Assembly: GCA_002633025.1 (NCBI GenBank)
Contig: NMRB01000885.1
Location: forward strand, 92,071 to 156,070
Source: Notospermus geniculatus
Lineage: Eukaryota; Nemertea; Pilidiophora; Heteronemertea; Lineidae
Length of the DNA stretch: 64,000 nucleotides
Direction: 5' to 3'
The notes under the pieces are model-generated. The model did no database searches. It saw only the letters and a list, made by a program, of their open reading frames with translations, and had not been told where the DNA came from. The position numbers were made by a program, and so were the translations under genes. Below, piece after piece: positions 1-11,182 of the stretch (position 1 is its first letter; the number at the start of each line of letters is the position of its first letter).

Positions 1-1189
1 CCACATCGGTATTACAACAGGAGCTTGATTCATGTCAACAATTACATGACCTTGAACCAGATAATAAATGTAAGTTTTGCATGTTTTTGTCATAGAAACT
101 GTACTTTCATGTGTGCTTTGGCAGCATTGGTTTCCCTCCTGACATGTTTGGAAAGCAACTTTGCCTTTGGCATGTTTGGGCTTTTCTTATCTGATCAGAT
201 CAACATACTCTCCAGTTTCATCAACATACTCTCATGTCCACGTTTCATCAACTCTTTTCTCCCCAGGGGCCATGCTAACTATCTTGTCTCTAATGAGGGC
301 TCTGGATCCAATCAAGTATGAACAGGAGACCTTGGAGTATATCGACAAGTTGAAGGTGGTGGATCCTTACAGGCTGAATTATTACTTGGACTTGAGTAAG
401 TATGTCAGAGTGGCAGGAATCAGAACTGTGACATGAAACGGTACACTTATAGGGAGCAATGTTGTTCCTGAAAGCCTCCAGATACTGGTACCCCGGTATT
501 TGTTTTTTCGGTTGTGTGTATTGTCTTGACTTCCGAGAATCCTGTGGAAAGCAACAACAGGGCTTCCCTTTATATGTGAGTGATGTCTATCTTGCTGGAC
601 CATTCCTTCAGTCATTGTGAATTTCCACTATCTTCCAGGGAGTAAATTTCTGATTGAAAATTCCATCGAGAAGCTGTCAATAACCCCAGACCAGCCCGAC
701 ACCTGCCTGGATCTCTCCAACCATCAGCTGACTACTCTCCATCATCAGAACCACATGGTGCTACTGACCAAGCTAAACATTTCCAACAATCCTGTGCAAT
801 CTTTGAAGAACTGCCACTTCCTTCAGCGACTGCGGATGTTAGATGCTTCATCTACGAAGATAAAGGACTGTTCTGGTTTGGAGAATTTGCCGATGTTGGA
901 AGAACTTGACTTGTCCAATACCTGTATCCTTCATAACTTTCATTCACTGATTCAGAGTACCGTATGTTGATTTCTTGAAACTTCATTTATCGTTGTCAAT
1001 ACAAATATTTCCTTAATGATATTCTCAGCTATCAAGTCAACCGACGATCTCACACCTTTACGATCTTGTCAACAGCTGAGGAAGCTGCGGGTGATGGGTA
1101 CACCAATCTGTGATGTTACTGGATTCAAACAAACCGTCAGAGGGATGCTGGCAAACTTGACACACCTGAATGGAGAAAATATAAAATAA
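1..1189 (+). pseudogene. RABGGTA: Second copy of RABGGTA 3' end (leucine-rich-repeat exons), frameshifted
   Basis: Four exons are visible: 1-69, 267-395, 639-961 and 1029-1189. They match the last four exons of the gene at 15343-18778 almost base for base and encode the end of the Rab geranylgeranyltransferase alpha subunit, including its leucine-rich repeats. The third exon is 323 nt here against 324 nt in the other copy. One G is missing at the donor (ACC|GTATG instead of ACCG|GTATG), so the next exon is read out of frame and soon meets a stop. The 5' part of the gene lies left of the window or is absent. This may be the other haplotype with a sequencing error, or a decayed duplicate; one genome sequence cannot tell which. 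Confidence 0.7.
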
Positions 1190-2081
1190 TGTATGATTAG
1201 GACTTAACACCTGTGTACTATGAATTAAGAATAGGCTGTGACCATCTCACCAAGATGTGGACAAGTGTCCAATGTATGTTCATGTACCGGTACTGGTGTA
1301 TTTCGCAGTTTCAAAATAAATGGATGGAACACTTACCGGTATTTAAGTGCATTGGTGTCTTTCTTTCAGTGTACTGCATTTGCAAGTACATGTCTACTCA
1401 CTGGAGTAATTTCTTCATCTACACTTGGATCCGGCCCCACGAAGGAAAGAGAAAGGATCATTGAATAGAACAACAATGATGACATTTTGACGTAAAACTT
1501 TTCTTATATCAACATCTTTTTTTACATGTCCATGTTGTTTACCTAACACAGAGTGAACACATAATTCATTGCTAACCTGCAGCTACAGCACCAAATAACT
1601 GTAGATCACAGTGTGCAATTTCACACCAATACTACAAACCCAAATATCTACTGTGGACATCTGGTTTTGTAGTATTGGATTAAGGACTGTAGACTACATC
1701 GGTCCTTAATTCAGGAATTGTCTCGGTTCATGGCAATACCCACTTAAACTGAGCAGACAGAGTAAAATTTATTATCTGTGCCCGTTGAATTGCCACATTT
1801 TTAAAAACATGAAAATAACAGCATATTTGGTGTTATAGTATATAAAATAAATGTTACCCCTAACCTTGTGTAAAACAAACGTGCTGCTGCTTAACTAAAG
1901 CATATGCAAACGCGACAAATGCATGAAAAAGATATAAAATCACAACAGCTTCAAGATTTGCTGGCACTGCAGATATTGACACCTTTATGTTGCTGACCTT
2001 ATATGCGGCTTGTATTGTATATGTACACAGTAAAAGGATTGAGGGTGCTTTTACAACTGAACTATAAAAGAAGCCACCTAT

Positions 2082-2208
2082 GGGCTGTATGCCAGGTCAG
2101 ACTTCAGCCACACTTTCATTAAAGTCCGACTTTTCTCAATGCTTCAAGCAGAGAAAGTCTAACTTAAGCTATACTTTAGGCTTAAGTCCGACCTGTGCAT
2201 ATGGCCCT
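2082..2208. mobile_element. Small inverted-repeat (MITE-like) element, copy 1
   Basis: The ends are imperfect inverted repeats: the left end reads gggctgtatgccaggtcaga and the right end is its near complement around gacctgtgcatatggccc. About 127 bp with no coding capacity. The same element is at the same place in the second copy of the region (19669-19798), so it predates the duplication or haplotype split. It lies between the convergent 3' ends of RABGGTA and the Tudor gene. The right end touches the isolated n at 2212. Confidence 0.5.
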
Positions 2209-4232
2209 ATANGGTCGCGGGTTTGATCCCTGATCATTCCAGTGACTTTATGTAGCAGTATTGGAGAAGGCGATATCGACATTGTAAGATTTCCAGGGGC
2301 TCTGCTTCCTGCATGCAACATCTTTGACTCAATAATCCCCAAAGATGTCAAATGGGTCCTTATCAGCCCACTTCATGACACTTTCATCGTATGCATCGCT
2401 GTCACACTCAGAGTCTGAGTCTGATGATTCAACAACATGTACTGGATCTGGTCTTGCATTGATATATTTTGGCACACTTGAACGATCCGCGGCCAGTATG
2501 TCTCCGATGCTTTTTTCTGAAATCGAGTGAAAGTGTTATGAGTTGGTGGAATCAACGTCATTTAGATTTTAATGGCGACTCATTAGAATTCAGCACTCTG
2601 ATACGTACTTTGTCTGAATGTGAATGGCGACTCGTCTGGTTCTTCCTCCGATTCTGATGAGGTATCTACATAATGATCCATATCGACCTTGATGTTCGCC
2701 GGCTGCAAAAACGGTTCATGTAGAAATCATTAATTCACACAACCTCTGTTAGGTGGCATTTGTCAGAGGTGGCGGACAGCCTCTGTTGGGATACATTAAC
2801 ATATAAAGGGGACAAATGGAGGAGTTAATCTTGCCGGCTGCAGAAAGGTTTTATGTAGAAATCATCAATAACACCTTCATGGATTTTTCTCATGCCAGTT
2901 GGCTCTCAACAGGAATTTCACTGTTGTCAGTTTCCCTATGGCTTATGCCTTTATCAGTGACACAAATGATTGCCCATAGCTTTCTAAGGTCAAACTGCCC
3001 ACAGAGAGCCAACTTGTACAAGAAAATTCTCGTCATACCTTCCCCTTGAATTTCAGCAATCTGGGCCACCTCATCCTCTCTTCTTTCCGCAGAGCCACGA
3101 TGACAGAGCTTGGTGTTACCTTGCACTTGCAAAGACCTGGTACAATGGTTTGGTGCAACTGTAATTCAAGGTAATACTCTGTTTCTTGAACAGCTGCCCT
3201 GGAAACAAACAGCAAAGAATCCAGCTGAAGTTATATTTATAAACAACTTAAACAGCTGAAGTTACATGTAGAAGAGGCTATAGAGCTTGAAATGTATGTT
3301 ACAATCTTGACTGTCAAGCATTTGGGACATGTTCCCGTCCACCGACGTAGTAAGTAAGAGGTAGTACAGACACATGGTAGGCCAGGGTGGGAGTGTTACC
3401 GATGTGAGAATAGATTTGCATGTTCTTTTGTTCATTTCATTACGGCGCCAGCATGCCAACAGCACATTAAAGCTGCTAGGATGTACCGCTACAAATTCTG
3501 ACAGCATATTAGTATGGACAAGTGCAGATGCGGATAAGAAGCTCTATACATGTACTATGACAGTGACTGCAGCGACACTGAGACCCCCATCCAAATGGAG
3601 GTGTACANGTAAAAAACAGATGACTGCAGTTATACAAGTTTTACTGGTAAATGAGGAGGTTGGACAGTGGACACCAAACTCATACTTTTGCATGCATTGA
3701 GTCAATGACATGTACATGTACTCAGCAAAGACTTCATACTTGATAACACAACATACTTACATCTATATGGGCAGTTCTTGCAAGATTTGTAACTAGGGCT
3801 TCAATGACATCATCTTTCCTCATTGCTTCAGTGCTCCTGGAAAGTCAAAGTCTCTCTGTAACTACCTGACCAGGCTCTTGCTTATTTAATACATTTTCCA
3901 CACTCTGACTAAATCAAGATTTTCGACATGAAAACGAGTCTTGGAAAGTTACCAGGCCCCAAATATGTTCCAGAGATATGGTACTTACTCAAGGTTTTCA
4001 ACAAGAAGTTGGAGGAGATCTAAGACACACTTCATGTTTTCTTTGTCGTCAGAACGAGTCACGATCTTGGAGAGGATTCTGAGACCACCCGAGTCCTTCA
4101 AAATTTCACAATTCCTGCAAAACATATGAAAACCTTTACATGCAGGGGCAAAATTCACGAGGCAAAGGCTATCTATTAAGGCCTGCACTTGTATTGTATG
4201 GAGAAATCCTATAATATCCATTGAAAACTGAG

Positions 4233-4474
4233 ATAATAAGCAAGAAGTCAATCTCCAGAATTCACGAATTTTCGACCCCAACCGGGGTCTTTTTCAAGTG
4301 GAACTTTACAATCTGAAACTCTAGAAAACACTGTCTTTTCTAGAGTTTCAGATTGTAAAGTTCCACTTGAAAAAGATCCCGGTTGGGGTCGAAAATTCGT
4401 GAATTCTGGAGATTGACTTCTTGCTTACCGGTATTATCATTTTGTGTGTCAATTTTGTGCTTTTCTGTATCTTG
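4233..4474. mobile_element. Palindromic element with non-palindromic tail, copy 1
   Basis: Two 91-bp arms (4238-4328 and 4336-4426) are complementary with a single mismatch around a 7-nt loop. They are followed by a short end repeat and a 37-nt tail (4438-4474). The element is flanked by 14-bp direct repeats, cattgaaaactgag at 4219-4232 and cattgataactgag at 4475-4488. The second copy of this region has the empty site with one such 14-mer (22891-22904), so this is a true insertion. A shorter relative with the same tail is at 28073-28261. There is no coding capacity. It sits in an intron of the TDRD12-like gene. Confidence 0.85.
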
Positions 4475-6123
4475 CATTGATAACTGAGAGGTATGTTGAC
4501 TTCAGTTACTTACGGCGGATATCCATGGCAAATGTTGGAAAGACAAATTAGGAATATACGGCAAATCTGCAGAGAAAGAGACAGGGTAAAACTTTTAGTC
4601 CTAATAAAATTTTTCAATCATGCCAGACAACATCAGAGAGGAGTTCTGAGTTCTCCAGTTGACCAAAATTATCAACATACTGCATCATTTCCAAAGTCCT
4701 TTACATTCCTAACTTCTTCAACAGAAGTCTGTGGTTATGAGCATTCGAATTCAATTACATGTAGGTGGTCTACTTCTCATTGAGCAAGATCTTATCAGAA
4801 TTCTTGGAGAGATTCTGAGAGCTATTTTAGACTTAAGCTTACATGTTCCTGTTTGACAGACCCTGCCAGTGTACAGAGGTTCTTGATGCCATCACATACT
4901 CCAACTTCAAAGCAGTAGCGATGATCGAATGAGAAACTAACAAGAATCTTGGCCACTTCTATCTGAGATAACGTGGAGCTTGATCCACTGCGGAGTATTC
5001 GGCAGAAGGCTTTCACAGCACCATTCTGATAGGCATCTTCTTTTGCACTGAAATGAACAGGCAATGAATGAAAAATCCCACTGAACTAAAATTTTAAAAC
5101 AAGTCATTGAACACCTGTCATCAAGCAGGTGAGTTAGTTGACAAAATCTTTCACACAAAGAAAGAACTCAATCAGACTGCACTCCAATGTAAATATCCAC
5201 TCAAATACCTCAGTGGGGGCACTGAAAAGATTCTTGCACAAGATACCAAGTCCAAAAGAAAGGGTGGCTTACCTATCTTCATCAAGGAGGGAAGATAGAG
5301 CTTGCAGCAGCAGATACTGACTGGTCTGTTCTGGCAGATGTGCCATCACTTTACACATGGCAAGATGAGCGTCAGCCTTCAACAGTTCACGCCTGCAACA
5401 TGACAACGAGTACAGTTTTCCAGTTATACAACTTAGATCATTCGTTGTTCTTCACTTCCATTAGAACTACCATTAAATTGAAGAGAATGCCAACACCCAC
5501 CTGTTATATTCGGCGACTGCGTCTTTACAGGCCTGAGCAAGGTGAATTGCCTCCGAGGCAACTGTATTCAGAAACATCCTTGCACAATAGAATGGAATGC
5601 GTTCATATTAAGCAAACAAAGAAAGCTTAAGTTCATGTGCGAGAGACAAGAGTGTTGGAGATAAGTCTATTATTGGCTTGATGTCATCTAAATTAACATG
5701 GACTGGAGTCTTCCTCTGCAGGAGGAACAGAGAGAAATTTAGGGACGAGTAAAAAAGGAATGATATATCTCAGACAAACCTCCCGTGATTCTGGTGACGC
5801 AAGGGCGTGACCAGCCGAGACTAGTTCCTGAGACAGTAACAACTCTTCTTCTGGGCGATCTGTGTCAATCAATTCAATATGGCACTTGTGTATTCCAGAA
5901 AACGATGCTTCAGAGTGAGACTTGATGGTAGCGTAGAGGATCTTTCTATCTCCATCTTCGTGGCCAGTCATATCCCAGAATGCATCTGCAGCCGCCTCGT
6001 CCCATTTCACCCCTGAAAGGACACGGTTTTGAGTTCCAGCAGACGACATTGTCAATCAGACATTCAAGAAGAAAACAAAACACAACTCAGACTCTACAAA
6101 TGGGAACTAAATCACAGTTTAGC

Positions 6124-6430
6124 TTAACACGTTGACTGCCAGCTACGAGCATACTCGTAGTCACAGATGTCCTCCCCATTGCCAGCTACGAGTATACTCG
6201 TAGTAGGGCTAATGCATTTTCTATTAATGTTGATAAGCTTGGCAATGATGAAGAGCCTCCCAATGATCATACTGGCAGTGGGGATTGACCAGATGTATGG
6301 GAACACGCTAGAGGGCGTACTGCTACGAGTCGTAGTTGGCAATATGAAATACATGTAACTTGAAATAGGCCTGCTTGTAATGGCAATGGTGGATAAAATG
6401 ATATTTTAGCCATGGCAATCAACATGTTAA
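6124..6430. mobile_element. piggyBac-type MITE (TTAA-flanked), copy 1
   Basis: The element starts ttaacacgttgactgcca and ends with the near complement tggcaatcaacatgttaa. TTAA at both ends is the target duplication typical of piggyBac elements. Subterminal palindromes of the form ctacgagtatactcgtag occur twice near the left end. About 307 bp, non-coding, in an intron of the Tudor gene. The orthologous element is at about 24764-25066. Confidence 0.75.
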
Positions 6431-7014
6431 TATGTATGATTCTGAAACACTTACCGGTACCAGTTGGTGACACTTTGACGAGGGAACATTCAATCGCCTG
6501 AAGTGGCAATTTGGCGTATTTTTCCGACAAAGTCCGCATGCAATCCACTGGTACCGACTCAGAGTCACCGTAATCGACGAAGAAAACATTATAATTCTTC
6601 TCCTTCATTGACATAACCTGGGCTCGATACCACCTGAAAGGAGATAAATTGTTTTTCTTTTTCCTGTGGCTTGTTCAATTTCCCCAGAAAGGTCAAATGC
6701 AGAGTCAAAACAGACACGACGGGCAAAATGAAAATGATCTGTAACGAAATCATACCTCTCTGTTTGTGAAAATTTTGCCAGGCATAGCATTCCAGACGTG
6801 ATCATATTGGGGTCGACGGGCTCCAGAGAATCCACATCACTGTTAATTTCATCATCCATGCTTTCAATTCTGAAATAAATGTGACGAAGTTGTGATCATA
6901 TGGATGTCAATAAAGTTTGAAGAAGATTGATCCCTGTTGACTAATTGTCAGGTCGCTGCAGAGGACAATCTCTCCTTAACATTATTCTCTTGGGCTCTGG
7001 TTTCCTCCTACATT

Positions 7015-7166
7015 AAGGCCCGGTTGCACCAGTCATACTTAAGGTCGACTTTGTGCTCAAGCTAACCTCAAAGTCGTTCCCAACCTCAAATTGTAATGGT
7101 GTATCATATTACTTAGTTGAGGTCAACCTCAAACTTTTGAGCATAGCTGGTGCAACTGGGCATAAG
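7015..7166. mobile_element. MITE-like element with TAA target duplications
   Basis: The left end ggcccggttgcaccag is mirrored by ctggtgcaactgggc at the right end, and both are flanked by TAA. TAA/TTA duplications with short inverted repeats fit the PIF/Harbinger class. It forms the left part of a roughly 460-bp segment (7018-7477) that is absent from the second copy of the region. The rest of that segment, to the single n at 7444 and beyond, has no recognisable content. Confidence 0.55.
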
Positions 7167-8895
7167 TGTACATACTGTATAATATGACTTATCCGGCCAC
7201 CACGGCCAACCTGCGAACCACGCGAATTATTGACTATACATGATCCAGGCCAAGTTATGAAAGGCCTAGTCAGGGTTACATGTTCAATGGAAATCTTCTT
7301 GCGCCTGGTGAGCATCGTAATGGATATCCCGCGGTGAGGGTCAGTTTCACTTTTGTCAAAATGAATTGACCAGTACGATTTGTAAATGATGTCAATTAAA
7401 CCTAGGCCTACTGTGGAATAAAACTGCGGTCTGCCGTTGAAAANGTGTTTACAACTTCGGCGTCTAACTCCTTTAAGTGTATGTATCTGTCTATCAACTG
7501 GTGAAACTTACGCATCTTTATTGGCAATCTTCTGTATGAAGAATAAGTGAGGTGTCCGCACAGCTGACACACAAACTTTGTGATACACCTCCGATTCTGG
7601 AAGCACTTCTGTTCTTATAGAGCCAAGGCTGTATGTATACCTGAAAACAGGATTACAGTATGAAGTACATGTACCAAGTCTGAAAATTACGGAAACAACC
7701 ACCAATTTTGGAGTAGTAGTCCTTGGTAACTTGGCAGAGAGCAGTATCCAATATCTTTCACAAATTTAGAAAGACTTGGCATCATTCTGTTGACATCATG
7801 GAGGACTGAGGTTCCACACCAAATGCTAAATGGGAGGTATGTGCATTTCTTGCTTGCAACTGTTCAATAACATCAAACACAGCAGCACGTATTGAAACTG
7901 GATATGAGATCTGTAAACATACTTTGGGATTCCATCTTTCTTCGGGACAGTCAGCAGTGGGATGTCAACCTTCCCTTGGCACAGTTTGTATAACTCTGGC
8001 ATATGCTGAAACCGGGAAGACAATCATGATACATTTGAAGTGGAACTGATATGTAACCGGAATCCTACCGGTAAATTAGTGACATGTCAGCTCTCCAAGG
8101 TGAGCTTTTCAAATTCAGCACTTCAGGTATACCCATACCCTCTTCTTCACAATTTAAGGTCCTGCTTTGTTATACCGGTAATACAACCAACATGAAAAGC
8201 AAGGGTATCAACGGTAGACGAGGTCAAAAAAATAGGGCCACATACTTCAGGATTTTTCACAGCCATCTTATGGACCAGCAACTCCTTCCTGACACAGTAT
8301 TGGTGGATTGTCTCTTTCAGTTGTGACAGGTAAGTAAGGTGGGTCAGATTTTCCAGCCAAAGTGTCGTGCCAAGACTGAAATCAAAGTATGGAAGAGTAA
8401 AGTAAGGAGAATTCTTTACAGGAAAATAACTAACACCTTGAGGACTGCGCTAGTCTGAAATTTTCTTTAGTCACAGTAATGGAATATTTTGGAAATGCAT
8501 TGGACCACCCTGATTTTCTTCAGCCACAAATGTGAATTTTCATCATTTTCGTGGTCGTTTTCAAAGATGTCTACCCTTTTTGGCCCGTGGCTAATGCTAA
8601 CACAAACCCTGCATGACCTTACAAATACCTGGCTGACAACGGAACCGGTATTGAATTGAGAGCTGAGCATCATTTATGCGATTATTGGCTCCATAGACAA
8701 CGACCAGGCATCAAACCGGGAACCTCAGACGTGACAGGCACTGATGTTTCCAGGCGAACAATGGCTTCACAAAGGATTTATCTCCATGAAACCTTTGTTC
8801 GCTTGCGTGTTCATGTCACGTGTGCCTCAATGTATAGGCCTACTCAGCCTTACGTCACACTGACAGAGACCACTTCCACCTACCTAAGGACAATT

Positions 8896-10317
8896 ACGAC
8901 GTGCGAGTTCTACATGGCATATGCTGATTACAATGATCTGATGAAGATCACGGAGCAAATGCTGTCAGGTAAAGGCTAATTTATGTTCTAAATTATTCAA
9001 ATCCTTCTAAAGTAAAAAGTTGGGAGGAATTCTTAGGAGTTGTTTTATATGCTTAAGCCGCTTGCTTCAATTGAAACTGAGTGCCCTTGTTTACAGGTAT
9101 GGTAAAACACATCACTGGAGGGTATACTGTTACCTTCCACCCTGAGGGGCCAGAAGGGCCTGCGGAAACCATCGACTTCACACCTCCATTCAGACGAATT
9201 GACATGATCCCAGACTTGGCTGCAAAACTGAATGTCAAGTTCCCTGCACCAGATCAATTCTACACCAAGGAGACAAATCAATTCCTTGACAAGCTGTGCA
9301 TTGAGAAAGGTGTTGAATGCCCAAACCCAAGAACCACAGCCAGATTGCTGGATAAGGTAAGAGCGAGAATAAGTCTAAAAACTGTGTTTCCTGCCATTGG
9401 ATTATGCTGGTGCTGAAATTTGTGAGGTGTTTCTTGAACCCATGATGAAGTGGGATTGTCAGTAGGGATATTTCATGGATGTCACTTCCTTCCAGCTTGT
9501 GGGAGACTTCTTGGAAGTCGACTGCGTGAACCCAACATTCATTTTAAACCACCCAGAAGTGATGAGCCCACTCTCAAAATGGCATCGGTCAATCAAAGGC
9601 TTGACAGAACGCTTTGAATGCTTTGTGATGAAGAAGGAGATCTGTAATGCCTACACTGAGTTGAACGACCCGGCGGTTCAGAGGGAGAGGTTTGAAAAGC
9701 AAGCCCAGGTACGTGGCAATTCTAGGTTTCAATGACAAATAGACCTTGCAGTTAAATTACATGCAGTTACACATGACGATGTCAATATTGTTGGTTTGGA
9801 ACAATGGATCTTATTTCATCTCAATGTCGATTACCACCTATGTCTAATTTATCTGGTTGATCTTTTACAGGATAAAGCAGCTGGTGACGATGAAGCCATG
9901 TTTGTAGACGACAATTTCTGTACTGCCCTTGAGTATGGCCTTCCACCCACAGCTGGCTGGGGATTGGGCATCGACCGTCTGTGCATGTTCTTGACCAATT
10001 CTAACAACATCAAGGCAAGTTTTAGTTCTATTAAATACTTGTACTCATTCCTCCTGCCTGCAGGTGTAATTGCTTTGGTTGCACTGAAGGTTTCTATCAT
10101 TTTCTTCAACTGAGTAGTTCATTGGGTAGATATTTTGTCATTGCTTCAGAGGGTTGTCCTTGCCCCCAATTTGTCCACTGTAGGATGTTTATAACTTTCA
10201 ATATTATCTGTTTATTTTTTCTAGGAGGTCCTTTTCTTCCCTGCGATGAAGCCAGATATCCCCGATAAGTCAACAGACAAGGACACTGAAGGTGGCACTG
10301 TAAACAATGCCAATTGA
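8896..10317 (+). CDS. KARS1: Lysyl-tRNA synthetase, C-terminal exons only (5' part missing)
   Basis: Five exons encode the catalytic end of class II LysRS, which charges tRNA-Lys in the cytosol and in animals usually also in mitochondria. They are about 8896-8968, 9097-9356, 9496-9708, 9871-10014 and 10225-10317. Visible landmarks are [56 protein letters not shown] and class II motif 3, [15 protein letters not shown]. The stop is at 10315-10317. The fourth intron begins with GC (AAG|GCAAGT), a GC-AG intron. The first exon is cut in the middle: upstream bases belong to the duplicated Tudor-gene block, so the anticodon-binding domain and motifs 1 and 2 are not here. Identity is clear; the truncation is probably an assembly join. 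Confidence 0.93.
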
Positions 10318-11182
10318 CGACTGCTGCATTAGTAACACTTTGGACCCTATTTATTCATAACAGAAGGGACATCGTTGATCTTTTCTCCCGGTATAGGTTT
10401 CGATTCATACTATGAATTTGTCAGTTCTTATGTTATACATTTACCTTTACCTTTAGTTTGAAACCAGTGCTCGTACAGTATGCGAAAAACCTTTTCTGTG
10501 TTCCAATGGTCAAGTTGCCGGTCATCAGAAATTTGCCAGGTTTGTTACATACCAACAACAGCTGTGTTTGATGTGGCATCATAACAAAATGTAATACATG
10601 ATGATGTGAAATGAATAATAAACATCATTTGAACATCTGATGTAACACTTTGTTCCTTTTGTCTCAATACATGCATGTGATAAGAATGTCAACCAAATAA
10701 CATGAAACAGTAATAATTGCAATTGATGGGGAGGGGGGACGACCAGCACACACAAAAGAAATGTACCTACCGAATTTCTCATCCGTTGTACAAACGCAAA
10801 ATTTGCACACAATTCGCAAAATTTCTGGAGGACGACTTCGGTGTACCGGTATATCATTTTGTGCTCTGATATCTTTGGACATTGCATGTGTACCGGTATG
10901 TCATTCCTGAACAACGGTGTTGTCTGTGAATTGCAGCCTCCCACAAAAAACAAAATGACGAAGGCAATAACTGATTAAGGTGTAGGTATAGCAGTTTATT
11001 TTCTCATTTTGATCTTCATTTACATTAAATGCAATTCAGAATCAATGATTCAACACTGATCCATCCAGTTGGTCTCCCTGCATGAAGATTGTCTTCGTAG
11101 GCAAGAAGTGCCTAAGTCAGTCCCATATGGCAGCAATACAGAGCACCCTTCATACATATCTATCGAAAGTTCATGTTGACTG
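10318..11182. other. Interval between convergent LysRS and OTUD6B genes
   Basis: No coding exon is supported here. It should hold the 3' UTRs of the two convergent genes. Two related short stretches containing accggtat and atcattttgtgctc or gtcattcc lie at about 10843-10910. Nothing else is recognisable. Confidence 0.5.

Larger units (their letters stand above)
2329..8896 (-). pseudogene. TDRD12: Second, damaged copy of the 3' half of the TDRD12-like gene
   Basis: The exons for the acidic C-terminus, CS domain, armadillo-like region and last Tudor domains are all recognisable and nearly identical to those at 20005-27560. The stop codon is at 2329-2331. This copy has several lesions. At the n at 3608 about 1 kb is missing, including the exons matching 21432-21551, 21763-21959 and 22161-22260. 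A 220-bp deletion near 5608 removes the 5' half and splice acceptor of the exon matching 23933-24087. A one-base deletion near 7812 shifts the exon matching 26251-26558, and the donor of that exon is also altered. The copy ends inside an exon near 8896, where LysRS sequence begins. As written it cannot make the normal protein. It is either an alternative haplotype poorly assembled or a decayed duplication. Confidence 0.75.

Noticed and set aside
8690-8760. Words resembling a tRNA-derived SINE (complement of caaaccgggaacctcag)
   Set aside because: Only one internal-promoter-like box is visible and no element ends could be found.
10579-10953. Minus-strand open frame of 124 codons
   Set aside because: Low-complexity, no recognisable domain, no splice context, and it sits in the 3' region of LysRS.
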